A stretch of 64,000 nucleotides of DNA from Zunongwangia pacifica (GCF_023499215.1 NZ_JAKHSK010000006.1:120807-184806); one strand, 5' to 3'. Positions 45,583 to 55,065 are shown, counted from the stretch's first letter. Notes: a model not told the origin generated them from the letters alone. Made by a program: numbers and translations.

Positions 45583-47445
45583 ATGGAAGAAAAGAAGATT
45601 GATATTCAATCCATCATTGGATTTATTTTAATTGGCGGAATTTTAATCTGGATGTTGTATACCAATAGCCTGGAGCAACCAATAGAAGAAACCAGTACTC
45701 CCGCTACTACAGAAGAGGTTACCACTCCTTCAAATACTAATCAGTTAGCAAATCAAAATAATGCTACTGCCCCTGCAACCGACTCGGCTGCAATAGCACA
45801 GGCACAAAGCAGACTTGGTGCTTTTGGTTATTCGGCTACTTTACCTTCAGCAGAGGACAACATAACAGTTCTAGAAAACGATGTGTTGCGATTAGAAGTG
45901 GCCAATAAAGGTGGTTATATTGAAGAAGCTGTTTTAAAGAATTATAAAACATACGATTCTATACCTGTTTATTTAGTAAAAGATGGTAACGCAAGATTCA
46001 ATCTTAATTTCACTACCACAGATGGTAGAACTCTAGATACCGAAAATCTATATTTTGAGCCAAGTATTTCTAAAAATGGTGAAAATCAGGTATTATCGAT
46101 GAAATTAAAGATTTCAGATAATGAATTTTTAGAATATCGGTACTCTTTAAAACCTGGAGATTACATGATGGATTTTAATATCCGTTCTCAGGGACTTGCT
46201 AGTACTTTTAATACTTCACAACCTATTAATTTAGACTGGCAACTTAAAGGCTATCGCCACTCCAAGAGTATTTCTTACGAAAACAAATACACCGTTTTAG
46301 GTTATGAATATGAAGGAGATAAGTACGATGACTTAGGACATGGAGAGGATCAGGAAACCGATCAAGATGTATCTTATATTGCATTTAAGCAACATTTCTT
46401 TAGTTCTATCCTTTTAACAGATACACCATTTAAAACTACAAAATTCACTTCAAAGAATCTTGTTGAAGATGAAGAAATAGACACTGTATATACCAAAGCT
46501 TTCACCGCTAATATTCCTTTAGAATTACAAGGTGGCGAATTAAATTATAACATGAACTGGTATTACGGACCTACAGATTACAAAATTCTGAAAGATTACG
46601 ATCGTAACTTAGATGAGATTGTACCTTTAGGATGGGGAATCTTTGGATGGATCAATAAATATGTATTCATCCCATTCTTTGGTTTCTTAAGTAGTGTGCT
46701 ACCAAGTTATGGAATCGCCATTATTGTAATGACTATTGTAGTACGGATTGTACTTTCTCCCGTAACCTATAAATCTTACTTATCTCAGGCAAAAATGAAA
46801 GTTTTACGTCCTGAAATTAATGAGATTAATGAGAAGTATAAGGATAATGCGATGAAAAAGCAGCAGGAGACCATGAAGCTGTATAGTAAAGCCGGAGCCA
46901 GCCCCATGAGTGGTTGTTTACCCGCTTTAATGCAGATTCCTATATTCTATGCGCTATTCCAATTCTTCCCAAGTGCTTTTCAATTAAGACAAAAAAGTTT
47001 CCTTTGGGCAGACGATTTATCAAGTTACGATGTTATTGCCGAACTACCTTTCCATATCCCGTTTTATGGAGAACACGTTAGTTTATTCCCAATATTGGCT
47101 TCGGTAGCAATATTTATTTACATGCAAATGACTACGGGACAAAGCATGCAGGCCAACCAACAACCGGGAATGCCTAACATGAAGTTTTTAATGTACCTAT
47201 CCCCTATCATGATGTTATTTTTCTTTAATAACTATGCCAGTGGGTTATCATTATACTATTTCACTTCTAACTTAATTACTATAGGAATTATGTTAGTAAT
47301 TAAACATGTTATTGTAGATGAAGATAAAATCCATGCAAAGATTCAGGCAAACAAGGCAAAACCTAAAAAACAAAACAGGTTTACCAGAAAAATGCAGGAA
47401 ATGATGGAGCAGGCTGAAGAGCAGCAAAAACGTAATAAGAAATAA
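45583..47445 (+). CDS. yidC: Membrane protein insertase YidC
   Basis: Inserts and folds inner-membrane proteins. The 620-residue protein has an N-terminal helix (IIGFILIGGILIWMLYT), a Thr/Asn-rich linker, a large periplasmic beta domain (about 80-340) and five conserved C-terminal helices. The typical segment MKVLRPEINEINEKYKDN and the hydrophilic groove Arg-containing helix (IVVRIVLSPVTYKSY) are present. The tail is basic (KNRFTRK). Long but normal for Bacteroidota. A strong terminator follows. Confidence 0.97.
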   Translation: MEEKKIDIQSIIGFILIGGILIWMLYTNSLEQPIEETSTPATTEEVTTPSNTNQLANQNNATAPATDSAAIAQAQSRLGAFGYSATLPSAEDNITVLENDVLRLEVANKGGYIEEAVLKNYKTYDSIPVYLVKDGNARFNLNFTTTDGRTLDTENLYFEPSISKNGENQVLSMKLKISDNEFLEYRYSLKPGDYMMDFNIRSQGLASTFNTSQPINLDWQLKGYRHSKSISYENKYTVLGYEYEGDKYDDLGHGEDQETDQDVSYIAFKQHFFSSILLTDTPFKTTKFTSKNLVEDEEIDTVYTKAFTANIPLELQGGELNYNMNWYYGPTDYKILKDYDRNLDEIVPLGWGIFGWINKYVFIPFFGFLSSVLPSYGIAIIVMTIVVRIVLSPVTYKSYLSQAKMKVLRPEINEINEKYKDNAMKKQQETMKLYSKAGASPMSGCLPALMQIPIFYALFQFFPSAFQLRQKSFLWADDLSSYDVIAELPFHIPFYGEHVSLFPILASVAIFIYMQMTTGQSMQANQQPGMPNMKFLMYLSPIMMLFFFNNYASGLSLYYFTSNLITIGIMLVIKHVIVDEDKIHAKIQANKAKPKKQNRFTRKMQEMMEQAEEQQKRNKK

Positions 47446-47461
47446 TTCAAACCGAATTTTA

Positions 47462-47491
47462 AAAAAAGCCATTCCTAGGAATGGCTTTTTT
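47462..47491 (+). terminator. Terminator of yidC
   Basis: Arms 47462-47475 and 47478-47491 are exact reverse complements (AAAAAAGCCATTCC around TA). The right arm ends in T's. Confidence 0.85.
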
Positions 47492-47637
47492 ATTGCTATT
47501 TTTTATGAAAAATATTATTTGGTAAAATGACCAACCCACATTCTTATTTCCTTCTCCCCTCAAAAAAAGCCTGATTTTCTTCAAAAATATGTTAACCAAA
47601 AACTCCTAAATAAATACGTTCATAAATATAATTAATG

Positions 47638-47658
47638 ATTTATATATAATATATAAAT
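47638..47658. promoter_or_regulatory. AT-only palindrome upstream of dabB
   Basis: Arms ATTTATATA (47638-47646) and TATATAAAT (47650-47658) are exact reverse complements around a 3-nt spacer. It lies in a stretch nearly free of G and C, about 70 bp before dabB. It may be a regulator site or simply AT-rich promoter DNA. A -7-like box with one mismatch (GACCTTTG) is at 47682-47689. Confidence 0.35.
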
Positions 47659-47723
47659 AAAAATATATAAATTATGTTTTAGACCTTTGTACCGATCAAT
47701 AATCTAAAAACAGAAAAATATTC

Positions 47724-49166
47724 GTGAGCGCTACACCACTAAACCAAAACAAAAAATCAACGGAACTTTTTTCATTCGCAAACCTGATACTTTGGATATT
47801 ATTTGCTGTTAACCTATTATTTCTTATAATTTCTTATGCTAACCTACCAGAATGGAAATTTGGGGAATGGATTTATATAAATAGTTTTAGCTTTCTTATC
47901 TGGACGGTTGTATTATTTTTTGCAGCTCTTATTACCAGCTATTCTAAAAATTACCTTGTCGGTTTTAAATTCAGGAGGAGTTTTATTTTAAACTGTATCG
48001 CTTTTACGTTCTCGGTCATAAGTTTGGTGATGGCCAATCACGTCCTGCTATTTTTAGGATGTTGGGTTTTAATGGGAGTTTTTATGGCTAATTTAATAGG
48101 TGTCAATAAAGATTGGCCAGAAGCAAAAGCAGCCGCAAGTTATGCCCAAAAGTTTTTTCTTTTAGGTTCTTTTTGTCTTGGCGTAGGATTATTCATATTA
48201 GCCTGGTATACCAACGAGGTGACTATCGTAAAAATAAGCGAACAGGTTGGTGATTTACCTGTATTCGTCAAAATTGCCGCAGCTTTAGCTATAATATTAG
48301 CCGCTATTATACAGTCGGCTATATTTCCGTTTCAGCGTTGGTTAATGTCTGTAATGACTTCACCTACACCTGCATCGGCTTTAATGCACGCTGGTTTTGT
48401 AAATGGAGGCGGAATTTTATTGTCTTTCTTTGCAACATTGTTTTTTGCCTCTAATACCTTAACCATTCTTTTTGTAGTAGGCGGAGTGACCGCAGTTACG
48501 GCACAGTTCACCAAGCTCCTTCAGGTAAATGTAAAGCAAAAATTGGCCTGTTCTACTATCGCGCAAATGGGATTTATGATTATGCAATGTGGCTTGGGAT
48601 TTTTTAATGCGGCTGTAGCCCACCTTATTTTACACGGTTTTTACAAGGCTTATCTATTCCTTTCAGCAGGTGAGGAGATTAAAAAAAGTGAGCCTTCTTC
48701 AAAATTGAAAATTAAAATAAAACCCCTACAGGCTATTGCTGTACTCATTTTTGGAAGTTTAGGAGCCTTTTTGTTTTCTTTCTTAACCGGTAAAGGGACC
48801 AGTGCCGATAGCGGGATCATTTTAACGCTGGTTGTAGCCATAACGGTAGGTCAAGTAGCTTATAACATTTTTAAAGAAAAGAGTTTAACAACGTATCAAA
48901 AAATAATTTATCCTACACTAATGTTTGTGTTGGGGATTGTTTTATATGCAGGGCTTTACAATGCTGTTACCTACTTAATGCATCCACTACCACTAACAGA
49001 TCATCCTGTAGATATTTCTTGGGTACATATCGTTTTTGGAATTATATTTTTAATCGGCTTTTTCTTAATGAAGTTAGGCGTCTATAAAAAGTTCCCTTGG
49101 CTTTACCTAAAGTTGATCAATGACTCGCAACCCTATCACAAAACCATTTTCAATTCTAAAAAATAA
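47724..49166 (+). CDS. dabB: DabB, membrane subunit of the DAB inorganic-carbon transporter
   Basis: The 480-residue membrane protein resembles the NuoL/MrpA proton-antiporter family: about 13 helices, with ALMHAGFVNGGGILL after SPTPASA, and LACSTIAQMGFMIMQ, both typical of that family. DabA lies 5 nt downstream, which identifies it as DabB rather than a complex I subunit. With DabA it forms an energy-coupled carbonic-anhydrase-type uptake system (Dab1/2 type). The start is GTG 47724. Likely function: driving CO2 to bicarbonate in the cytosol. Confidence 0.88.
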   Translation: MSATPLNQNKKSTELFSFANLILWILFAVNLLFLIISYANLPEWKFGEWIYINSFSFLIWTVVLFFAALITSYSKNYLVGFKFRRSFILNCIAFTFSVISLVMANHVLLFLGCWVLMGVFMANLIGVNKDWPEAKAAASYAQKFFLLGSFCLGVGLFILAWYTNEVTIVKISEQVGDLPVFVKIAAALAIILAAIIQSAIFPFQRWLMSVMTSPTPASALMHAGFVNGGGILLSFFATLFFASNTLTILFVVGGVTAVTAQFTKLLQVNVKQKLACSTIAQMGFMIMQCGLGFFNAAVAHLILHGFYKAYLFLSAGEEIKKSEPSSKLKIKIKPLQAIAVLIFGSLGAFLFSFLTGKGTSADSGIILTLVVAITVGQVAYNIFKEKSLTTYQKIIYPTLMFVLGIVLYAGLYNAVTYLMHPLPLTDHPVDISWVHIVFGIIFLIGFFLMKLGVYKKFPWLYLKLINDSQPYHKTIFNSKK

Positions 49167-49171
49167 GTACG

Positions 49172-51502
49172 ATGAAAAAAATTGAATGGAAAAAATCGCT
49201 AGAAGAAATCTCTAAAATTGTAGATAAAACTTCTCCTTTATATGCCTATATAACGTCCAATCAACTTTCAGGTTTTGAGGAAAGTCACTTTAAAGAAGCG
49301 GTTGGTAAAGCCGCCACATTCTATAATGCTCAAGGCTATCCTAAAGCCGAAGTTTTTAAAGAAGCGCTGGATAAAAAAGAACTTCACAGAAAGGAATTAG
49401 AAAATCTATTGTTGGAAAACGGCTATAAGGAGACTGTTGAGACTTATTTAAACATCCTTGATCAGGACCCAGAACGAAAAGAACAACCTGATAACCTAAA
49501 ACTAAATAGATTAATGCTTAAGTGGCTTTCTATTTTTTTAGATGAAGGTGTAGCAGAATGGCCAATGCCAGACAGGGAAAAAGGCTTTTATAAAGCCTGG
49601 TTAGGTTTAGCCAGATATGATAAAGATTATCAAATTTATAAAGATACACCAAAAAAAGCTTCTGAGGCCTTAGACCAGATATTTGAGAAATATACGAAAG
49701 AAGAAATAGATAATAGTATTCAATTTCATTTAACCAGCCTTCCAGGCTGGGTGGGGTATATTAAACAACGCCAAACTTCAGACTCTGGATGGAACGAAGA
49801 GGCACCCATTTCTATTTTAGAATATTTAGCTGTTCGGCTTACCATTGTAGATAAATTAAACTTAAAAATAGATGTAGTACCTGCTTTTAAAACGACCAAT
49901 AAACAACAGGAATTATCTTATTTATTTTTGAAAGCCTGGGAAATAAGCTGGCAAAAAGAGCTGACTCAAAATTTCATCAATAATCACACGCCAGAAAAAA
50001 ACAAGAAGATACCAGACGCCCAGATGGTATTTTGTATTGATACGAGATCTGAATTAATTAGAAGAAAAATTGAAGAAACAGGCAATTACGAAACCTTTGG
50101 TTATGCAGGTTTCTTTGGGATTGCAATGGATTATAAAAGTACTGAAGATGGGTTGACAAGAAAATCCTGTCCTCCAATCCTGGATTCTGCTTATAAAGTT
50201 TCTTACGATGTAAAACCACAACACGAGACTCAGGCAAAAGCCTATAAAAAGCAACTTAAAAAAAATAAGTTTAAAAAATATTTCTTCAGTAGAATGAAAA
50301 ATATGCTGCCTTCAGCCTTTGGGTATGTAGAAGGCACCGGCATTCTGTATGGATTATCTTTGGTAGGGAGAACATTGCTACCTAACAAATTCAATGAAAT
50401 AATGACTCGTGGTAAGATCGCTCCGGAAAAAAGTTATGCGCCTAAATTGAAAAAGAAAGAGCATAAACACGATATCTCTTTAGAAGAAAAAGTAAGTCTT
50501 GTAAAAGCTACTTTCGATTTAACGGGGTGGAAAACCTTTGCTCCCGTTATCATTTTTACCGGTCACGGAAGTCATACGTCCAACAACCCATTTGCTTCCA
50601 GTTTAGATTGCGGTGCCTGTGCAGGAAACCCAGGAAGGCATAATGCAAGAACCTTAGCTTCTATTGCCAATGAAAAAGAAGTGAGACTGGAATTAAAAAA
50701 CAACTTTGGAATCAATATCCCAGAGAATACCATTTTCTTAGGGGCCGAGCACAATACCGTAACCGATGAAATAGAGATTTTTGATACCGAAATTGCTCCA
50801 AATCATAAAGAAGTACTTCTGAAAATCACTGAAAATCTGAAGCAGGCACAATTAGAAGCGAGCCGCGAACGACTAGGAAGCGAAAAAGATAGTTTAAAAT
50901 TAGCTCACAAAAAATCAAATAACTGGTCGGAAACCAGACCGGAATGGGGCTTGGCTAAAAATGCCAGTTTTATCATTGGGCCAAGGGAACTTACTAAAGG
51001 TCACAATTTGAATGGAAGATGTTTTTTACAATCTTACGATTGGAAAACCGATAAAGACGGGAGCGCACTCTCTGCAATTATGCAAGGCCCTATGGTGGTT
51101 ACCCAATGGATTAATAATCACTATTACTTTAGCACGGTAGACAATGAAAAATTTGGCGCGGGTTCTAAAATTACCCATAATATAACCGGAAAGTTTGGGG
51201 TAATGCAGGGAAACGGAAGCGATCTAACCAAAGGTTTACCCTTGCAGTCTTTAAAAAGGAGCGATTCAGAGATGTATCATCAACCCTTACGATTATCGGT
51301 GGTGATTGAAACACCAACTGCCAGGGTAGAAAAAATTCTTCAAGAACAACCGCACTTACAAAACCTTTTGGATAACGAATGGATTTACTTACTGGTAATG
51401 AACCCTGAAGAAAACCACAAAATAAAACGTTACGTTCCTGGTGTAAAATGGGAAGATCTAGATCAAAATACAACACCTGATGTGGTAAAGCTGGCGGTTT
51501 AA
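49172..51502 (+). CDS. dabA: DabA, carbonic-anhydrase-like subunit (DUF2309)
   Basis: This 776-residue soluble protein belongs to DUF2309/DabA. The predicted zinc site is complete: Cys288 and Asp290 in VFCIDTRSE, His465 in FTGHGSHTS, and Cys480 in SLDCGAC. The spacings C-x-D and H-x14-C are those of the characterised Halothiobacillus DabA. Bound to DabB at the inner membrane it should hydrate CO2 vectorially. Downstream is a convergent LysR gene that may be its regulator. Intact and of normal length. Confidence 0.92.
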   Translation: MKKIEWKKSLEEISKIVDKTSPLYAYITSNQLSGFEESHFKEAVGKAATFYNAQGYPKAEVFKEALDKKELHRKELENLLLENGYKETVETYLNILDQDPERKEQPDNLKLNRLMLKWLSIFLDEGVAEWPMPDREKGFYKAWLGLARYDKDYQIYKDTPKKASEALDQIFEKYTKEEIDNSIQFHLTSLPGWVGYIKQRQTSDSGWNEEAPISILEYLAVRLTIVDKLNLKIDVVPAFKTTNKQQELSYLFLKAWEISWQKELTQNFINNHTPEKNKKIPDAQMVFCIDTRSELIRRKIEETGNYETFGYAGFFGIAMDYKSTEDGLTRKSCPPILDSAYKVSYDVKPQHETQAKAYKKQLKKNKFKKYFFSRMKNMLPSAFGYVEGTGILYGLSLVGRTLLPNKFNEIMTRGKIAPEKSYAPKLKKKEHKHDISLEEKVSLVKATFDLTGWKTFAPVIIFTGHGSHTSNNPFASSLDCGACAGNPGRHNARTLASIANEKEVRLELKNNFGINIPENTIFLGAEHNTVTDEIEIFDTEIAPNHKEVLLKITENLKQAQLEASRERLGSEKDSLKLAHKKSNNWSETRPEWGLAKNASFIIGPRELTKGHNLNGRCFLQSYDWKTDKDGSALSAIMQGPMVVTQWINNHYYFSTVDNEKFGAGSKITHNITGKFGVMQGNGSDLTKGLPLQSLKRSDSEMYHQPLRLSVVIETPTARVEKILQEQPHLQNLLDNEWIYLLVMNPEENHKIKRYVPGVKWEDLDQNTTPDVVKLAV

Positions 51503-51651
51503 AATGGTATAAACCTGAGTTGGATTTAAAAAATCCCCGGAGGCTGAGTGAAATCTTTGCAAAAGATTTTATATCGAAGCTTCCATTTGGATCCAAAACC
51601 AATACAATGGTCTAATTCATAATATAAAATTTGAAATCATAATGAAGTGTT

Positions 51652-51695
51652 GTCACCCTGAACCTGCCCGTCCGGTAGGTCTGGAATGACGAAAA
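51652..51695. repeat. Small intergenic repeat-like element (GTCACCCTGAAC type)
   Basis: GTCACCCTGAACCTGCC, then the hairpin ACCTGCC/GGTAGGT (one mismatch) and GGAATGACG. This style of short sequence is repeated in many bacterial genomes. Only one copy is seen in this window. Confidence 0.45.
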
Positions 51696-51736
51696 AACGA
51701 ATTATTACAAATTACGGATAATTAATATAAAATTTC

Positions 51737-51767
51737 TCCTGGTTATCTAATAACGAGATAACCAGGA
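51737..51767. terminator. Hairpin at the 3' end of the LysR gene
   Basis: Arms 51737-51748 and 51756-51767 are exact reverse complements (TCCTGGTTATCT). The stop codon of the LysR gene is inside it. It lies between dabA and LysR, which converge; T runs are weak. Confidence 0.6.
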
Positions 51768-52670
51768 AAAATTTGCCTTATTAATACTTTCCATATTTTT
51801 GGTGAGAAAGTCTAAATAAGCCACCGCGGCAGGCGAGAATTTTTTACCCTTCAGCCAAATTAAATTCCAAGAGGTTACAATGGGTAATTTTTGGATAGGT
51901 ACAATTTGTATCTGCTTGTTTTTTATCTCGTTCTCTAACCCTATTATAGGCATTATACTATAACCAAGTCCCGCCAATACCGCTTGTTTTACAGCCTCAT
52001 TAGAAGTAAGCTGAATTTTTTTGGTTACTGGAATTTTATTCTGACTTATAAATTTTTCCATTGCCTGTCGTGTTGCTGAACCTTCTTCCCTATAAATTAA
52101 AGGCAAATTTTCAGGAATTATTTCCCCTTCAATAGGAACTGCCTTTATTAAAGAAGGACTTCCAAACAAGAAAAGCTTATTATCTATAAACGTCCTCTTT
52201 TCAATCTGTAAATTTTCAGGTAGCACAGAAACCAACGCAAAATCTACTTCGTTTCTTTCTAAAGATTCCAAAACCTGATAACGGTTGGTCACATCCATTA
52301 TCAGATTTACGCCTTTATGATTGCTTAAAAACGGTGCTAAATAAAAGGGCATCAAATATTTACCCGTAGAAACTACTGCTATGGTAAGTTGCCCCGCCAG
52401 TTCTCCCTTAAAAGCCAAAGATTTATACTTCATATTCTCCACCTCCAGTAAAATTTTTTCAGCAGCTTTTGCTATTTCTTCACCATAAGGAGTAACATAT
52501 AATTGTCTGCCGATGACCTCGGTTAGCGGGATATCAAACTGATCCTGAAAATTTTTTAGCTGAATAGAAACTGCCGGTTGGGTAAGATGTAGTGATTCTG
52601 AAGCTTTAGTAATACTTTTAAGCTCTGCTATTTTCAAAAAAATCTTTAGTTGATTTAAGGTGTAGTTCAT
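51747..52670 (-). CDS. LysR-family regulator, CbbR/CysB-like, next to dabAB
   Basis: The start is set at Met 52670 (MNYTLNQLKIFLKIAELKS), as the 19 residues before it in the longer frame are unlike LysR starts. The winged helix-turn-helix covers residues 1-65 (ASESLHLTQPAVSIQLKNFQ). The effector-binding domain is from about 88 to 300. Convergent to dabA and divergent from the 52754 gene; the inverted repeat at 52692-52738 lies in the shared promoter region. LysR genes often accompany dabAB, so control of inorganic-carbon uptake is likely (inference). Confidence 0.88.
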   Translation of the reverse strand: MNYTLNQLKIFLKIAELKSITKASESLHLTQPAVSIQLKNFQDQFDIPLTEVIGRQLYVTPYGEEIAKAAEKILLEVENMKYKSLAFKGELAGQLTIAVVSTGKYLMPFYLAPFLSNHKGVNLIMDVTNRYQVLESLERNEVDFALVSVLPENLQIEKRTFIDNKLFLFGSPSLIKAVPIEGEIIPENLPLIYREEGSATRQAMEKFISQNKIPVTKKIQLTSNEAVKQAVLAGLGYSIMPIIGLENEIKNKQIQIVPIQKLPIVTSWNLIWLKGKKFSPAAVAYLDFLTKNMESINKANFSWLSRY

Positions 52671-52691
52671 AAAATTAATTAATGTATCACA

Positions 52692-52738
52692 TAGTAAATA
52701 TAAATAATAACTTATGAATATCCTCATTATATTTACTA
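52692..52738. promoter_or_regulatory. 12-bp inverted repeat, candidate LysR operator
   Basis: TAGTAAATATAA (52692-52703) and its exact reverse complement (52727-52738) are separated by 23 nt. It lies in the 83-bp gap between the LysR start at 52670 and the ATG at 52754. LysR regulators usually bind inverted repeats of the T-N11-A type next to their own promoter. Confidence 0.55.
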
Positions 52739-52753
52739 CTTAAAACAAGAAAG

Positions 52754-53047
52754 ATGGACGAGTTTAATGAAGTAAAATTAATCACTGGAGAATTCAAGCC
52801 TGGTGAAGCCGAAGAAGTTTTATTTAGCATTATTGAGGATAAGATTCGTTTTAATAGCAGGCAGATATTTAGCTATGAAGAACGTGGTATGGACGGTGCA
52901 GAACGTTATAAAAAAAGGATAGAGGAATTACAGCAGTCTAAAAACAAAATTGCGGATATTATCAATAGGTGCAAAGCAAAAAATCAGATTTTAAACATAG
53001 AAAGTTCTATTATTATTAAAGAAAAAACAGAACACACTGATCACTAG
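52754..53047 (+). CDS. Small hypothetical protein divergent from LysR
   Basis: The 97-residue soluble product has no signal peptide. It reads EVKLITGEFKPGEAEEVLF, then a helical pair YKKRIEELQQSKNKIADI, then short strands. I do not recognise a named family, though similar proteins appear in my memory of other Bacteroidota. Its divergent position across a likely LysR operator suggests control by that regulator. Function unknown. Confidence 0.65.
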   Translation: MDEFNEVKLITGEFKPGEAEEVLFSIIEDKIRFNSRQIFSYEERGMDGAERYKKRIEELQQSKNKIADIINRCKAKNQILNIESSIIIKEKTEHTDH

Positions 53048-53105
53048 AAGGTAAAAAATAAAGAGATTAGCACGATAAGATTTTAAAATATCATACCATT
53101 CCTTC

Positions 53106-54089
53106 TTATTCGTTCTCAATAACCCGATCCACTACTTGAATTACGCCGTTTACCGCCTGAATATTCGGTGTGATAATATTTATGATTTCATCGCTTTCCA
53201 ATTCAATTTTTGGTCCGTTATCTTCATAAAAATTCAGTACAGCCCCACTATTAGCAATGACCTGCAATGTATCTTCAATGGCCTCGGTACGTGCGTTTTC
53301 TTGCGGAATGATATGATGGTCTATAATTCTTTGTAATTCAGCCTGCGGAATATCGGTAATAGTAGTATAGTTATGTTCCGCTAAATAATTAGCGACAGCT
53401 TCTTCAGAAGCTTGGAGAATAGTGTAAATCACATCCTGATCCTTCAACTTTTCCAGGTAATTTTCAGTATTAGATTCTGCCAAAATACTAGCAAAGTTAT
53501 CATCTGTAGTTTGCTGGTTAACCAATAAAAAATCGGTTATACTGGGCAACGACAAAAAAGTACTAATAGGATTTAAATATCCATTATCCAGTAAAATATC
53601 ACCCTGAGCCAATACCACTTCTGCTTCATTATTGATATAAAAACTATCTTCTAAAGTTAACGTATACATGCTAAGCAATCGATTTGAAGCATTACCTACA
53701 CCTAAACTTCGAATATAGCCGTCTGGAAATTCGCTTAACCTGCTCGCTCCCGGCTGTATATGATAACGCAGATAATTATTTAATTCCTCTAAAGGCACAT
53801 CATTGATATTGGTATAATCATTTTCTGAAAGAAAACTATTAAACGCCGCATTATTTGGAGCAAAAATGGTGTATTGCTGCGTGGCAATATTTAAAACGGA
53901 ATCCAGTCCTGTTCGATTTAAAGCGGTGGCCAAAACCGAATAATTAGAATTATTAATGATAAAATTGTTTATCGTATTATCAGGGATAATAACATCGCCG
54001 GCATCATCTGACGTTCCACAAGAGACTGGAAACCAGCATAAAATAAAAATTAGTACGATTTTTGCTAATTTCAGAATAAATTTCATCAA
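53106..54089 (-). CDS. Fasciclin (FAS1)-domain lipoprotein
   Basis: The 327-residue lipoprotein has the signal ILCWFPVSCGTSDD (lipobox VSC). Two FAS1 domains follow: about residues 38-180, with YTIFAPNNAAFNSFL and LRYHIQPG, and about 185-325, with VIYTILQASEEAVANYL and IDHHIIPQ, ending in VNGVIQVVDRVI. FAS1 domains often mediate adhesion at the cell surface. The second copy is the more diverged. A single gene, divergent from the MORN gene. Confidence 0.87.
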   Translation of the reverse strand: MMKFILKLAKIVLIFILCWFPVSCGTSDDAGDVIIPDNTINNFIINNSNYSVLATALNRTGLDSVLNIATQQYTIFAPNNAAFNSFLSENDYTNINDVPLEELNNYLRYHIQPGASRLSEFPDGYIRSLGVGNASNRLLSMYTLTLEDSFYINNEAEVVLAQGDILLDNGYLNPISTFLSLPSITDFLLVNQQTTDDNFASILAESNTENYLEKLKDQDVIYTILQASEEAVANYLAEHNYTTITDIPQAELQRIIDHHIIPQENARTEAIEDTLQVIANSGAVLNFYEDNGPKIELESDEIINIITPNIQAVNGVIQVVDRVIENE

Positions 54090-54154
54090 TTTTAGTTTTA
54101 TATAAAGACTAAAATAAGCAGAGAATAATTAATATTTGTGTAATATCTGTTAAT

Positions 54155-54847
54155 ATGAAAATCGACAAATTTATGAGCCTTTTTAATTTTTCAACAAAAA
54201 GCATCGTATATCAATGGGCATGTTTTAGCTTCATATTTTTAGCCTTTCAAAACCTTAACGCACAGGAAGGAGCAAATTTAACCGATGCACAAGGCAAAAG
54301 ACATGGTGAATGGAAAGTAAACTTTCCGGGAACCAATCAAACTAAATTTGAGGGTACCTTTAATCACGGTAAAGAAACCGGAAAATTTAAATTCTATAAA
54401 AAAGGGTACGAAAATTATCCAAGTGCCATCATGAATTTTGAAACCGGTAGTGATTCTATTGCGGTGAAATATTACACCCAAAAAGGAGAAGTTATTAGCG
54501 AAGGGATGATGCTGAACAAGAAAAGAGCGGGAAAATGGACTACCTATCATTACAAAAGTAACCAGATAATGATGACCGAATATTACAAAAACGATATTCT
54601 AAACGGGCTACAAACTACCTACTTTAAAAACGGTAAAGTTGGCGAAAAAACCAATTATAAAAATGGTATTAAAGATGGGAGCAGCCAGATCTATGCCGAT
54701 AATGGGCAGCTTTTACAGGATCTGCATTATAAGAATGGAGAATTAGACGGGCACCAAACCTATTATAAACCCGATGGAAGTTTAGTCGCTGAAGGTGACT
54801 ATAAAAACGGAAGAAGAATCGAAGATCAAAACAAACTCAAAAATTAG
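54155..54847 (+). CDS. MORN-repeat (YwqK-like) secreted protein
   Basis: The 230-residue protein has an N-terminal signal-like helix ending near residue 36 (FIFLAFQNLNAQ); Met7 (54173) may be the true start. After that it is built of MORN_2 repeats of about 22 residues: GKRHGEWKV, GKETGKFKFYKKG, KRAGKWTTYHY, NGLQTTYFKNGKV, DGSSQIYADNGQL and DGHQTYYKPDGSL. Similar proteins are sometimes named YwqK-family antitoxin, but no toxin gene is beside it. Probably a surface or periplasmic protein of unknown role. Confidence 0.85.
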   Translation: MKIDKFMSLFNFSTKSIVYQWACFSFIFLAFQNLNAQEGANLTDAQGKRHGEWKVNFPGTNQTKFEGTFNHGKETGKFKFYKKGYENYPSAIMNFETGSDSIAVKYYTQKGEVISEGMMLNKKRAGKWTTYHYKSNQIMMTEYYKNDILNGLQTTYFKNGKVGEKTNYKNGIKDGSSQIYADNGQLLQDLHYKNGELDGHQTYYKPDGSLVAEGDYKNGRRIEDQNKLKN

Positions 54848-54880
54848 CGCCAAAAATCATCAAATATCAATACAAATTTT

Positions 54881-54906
54881 AAGGTGGCTTTCGCCTCCTT
54901 TTTTTA
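54881..54906 (+). terminator. Terminator of the MORN gene
   Basis: AAGGTGGC (54881-54888) pairs with GCCTCCTT over 8 bp with one mismatch, followed by a T run. Confidence 0.6.
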
Positions 54907-54966
54907 TTTCGTAATTTTACACACTTTATTTCGACTTTATAAAAGATCAAATTCAAAAGCTTTGAT

Positions 54967-55065
54967 CAAATCAACTACCCCGGGGGTAATTCCACGAGGT
55001 ATTCAACAGCAACAGATGAAATGATTTCGGGTAAAGTCCCAGGAAATTAAACCCTCAATGAGGGA
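54967..55065. repeat. Dispersed repeat, diverged copy D
   Basis: CAACTACCCCGGGGGTAATTCC, ACGAGGTATTCAAC and the tail TTAAACCCT recall copies A-C, but the middle differs. The element ends about 15 bp before the mnmA start codon. Confidence 0.45.

Noticed and set aside
47724..49166. NADH dehydrogenase subunit L (NuoL)
   Set aside because: No other nuo genes are nearby and dabA follows directly; DabB fits better.
54155..54847. YwqK-type toxin-antitoxin system
   Set aside because: Only a MORN-repeat protein is present; no toxin partner lies nearby and the protein appears exported.
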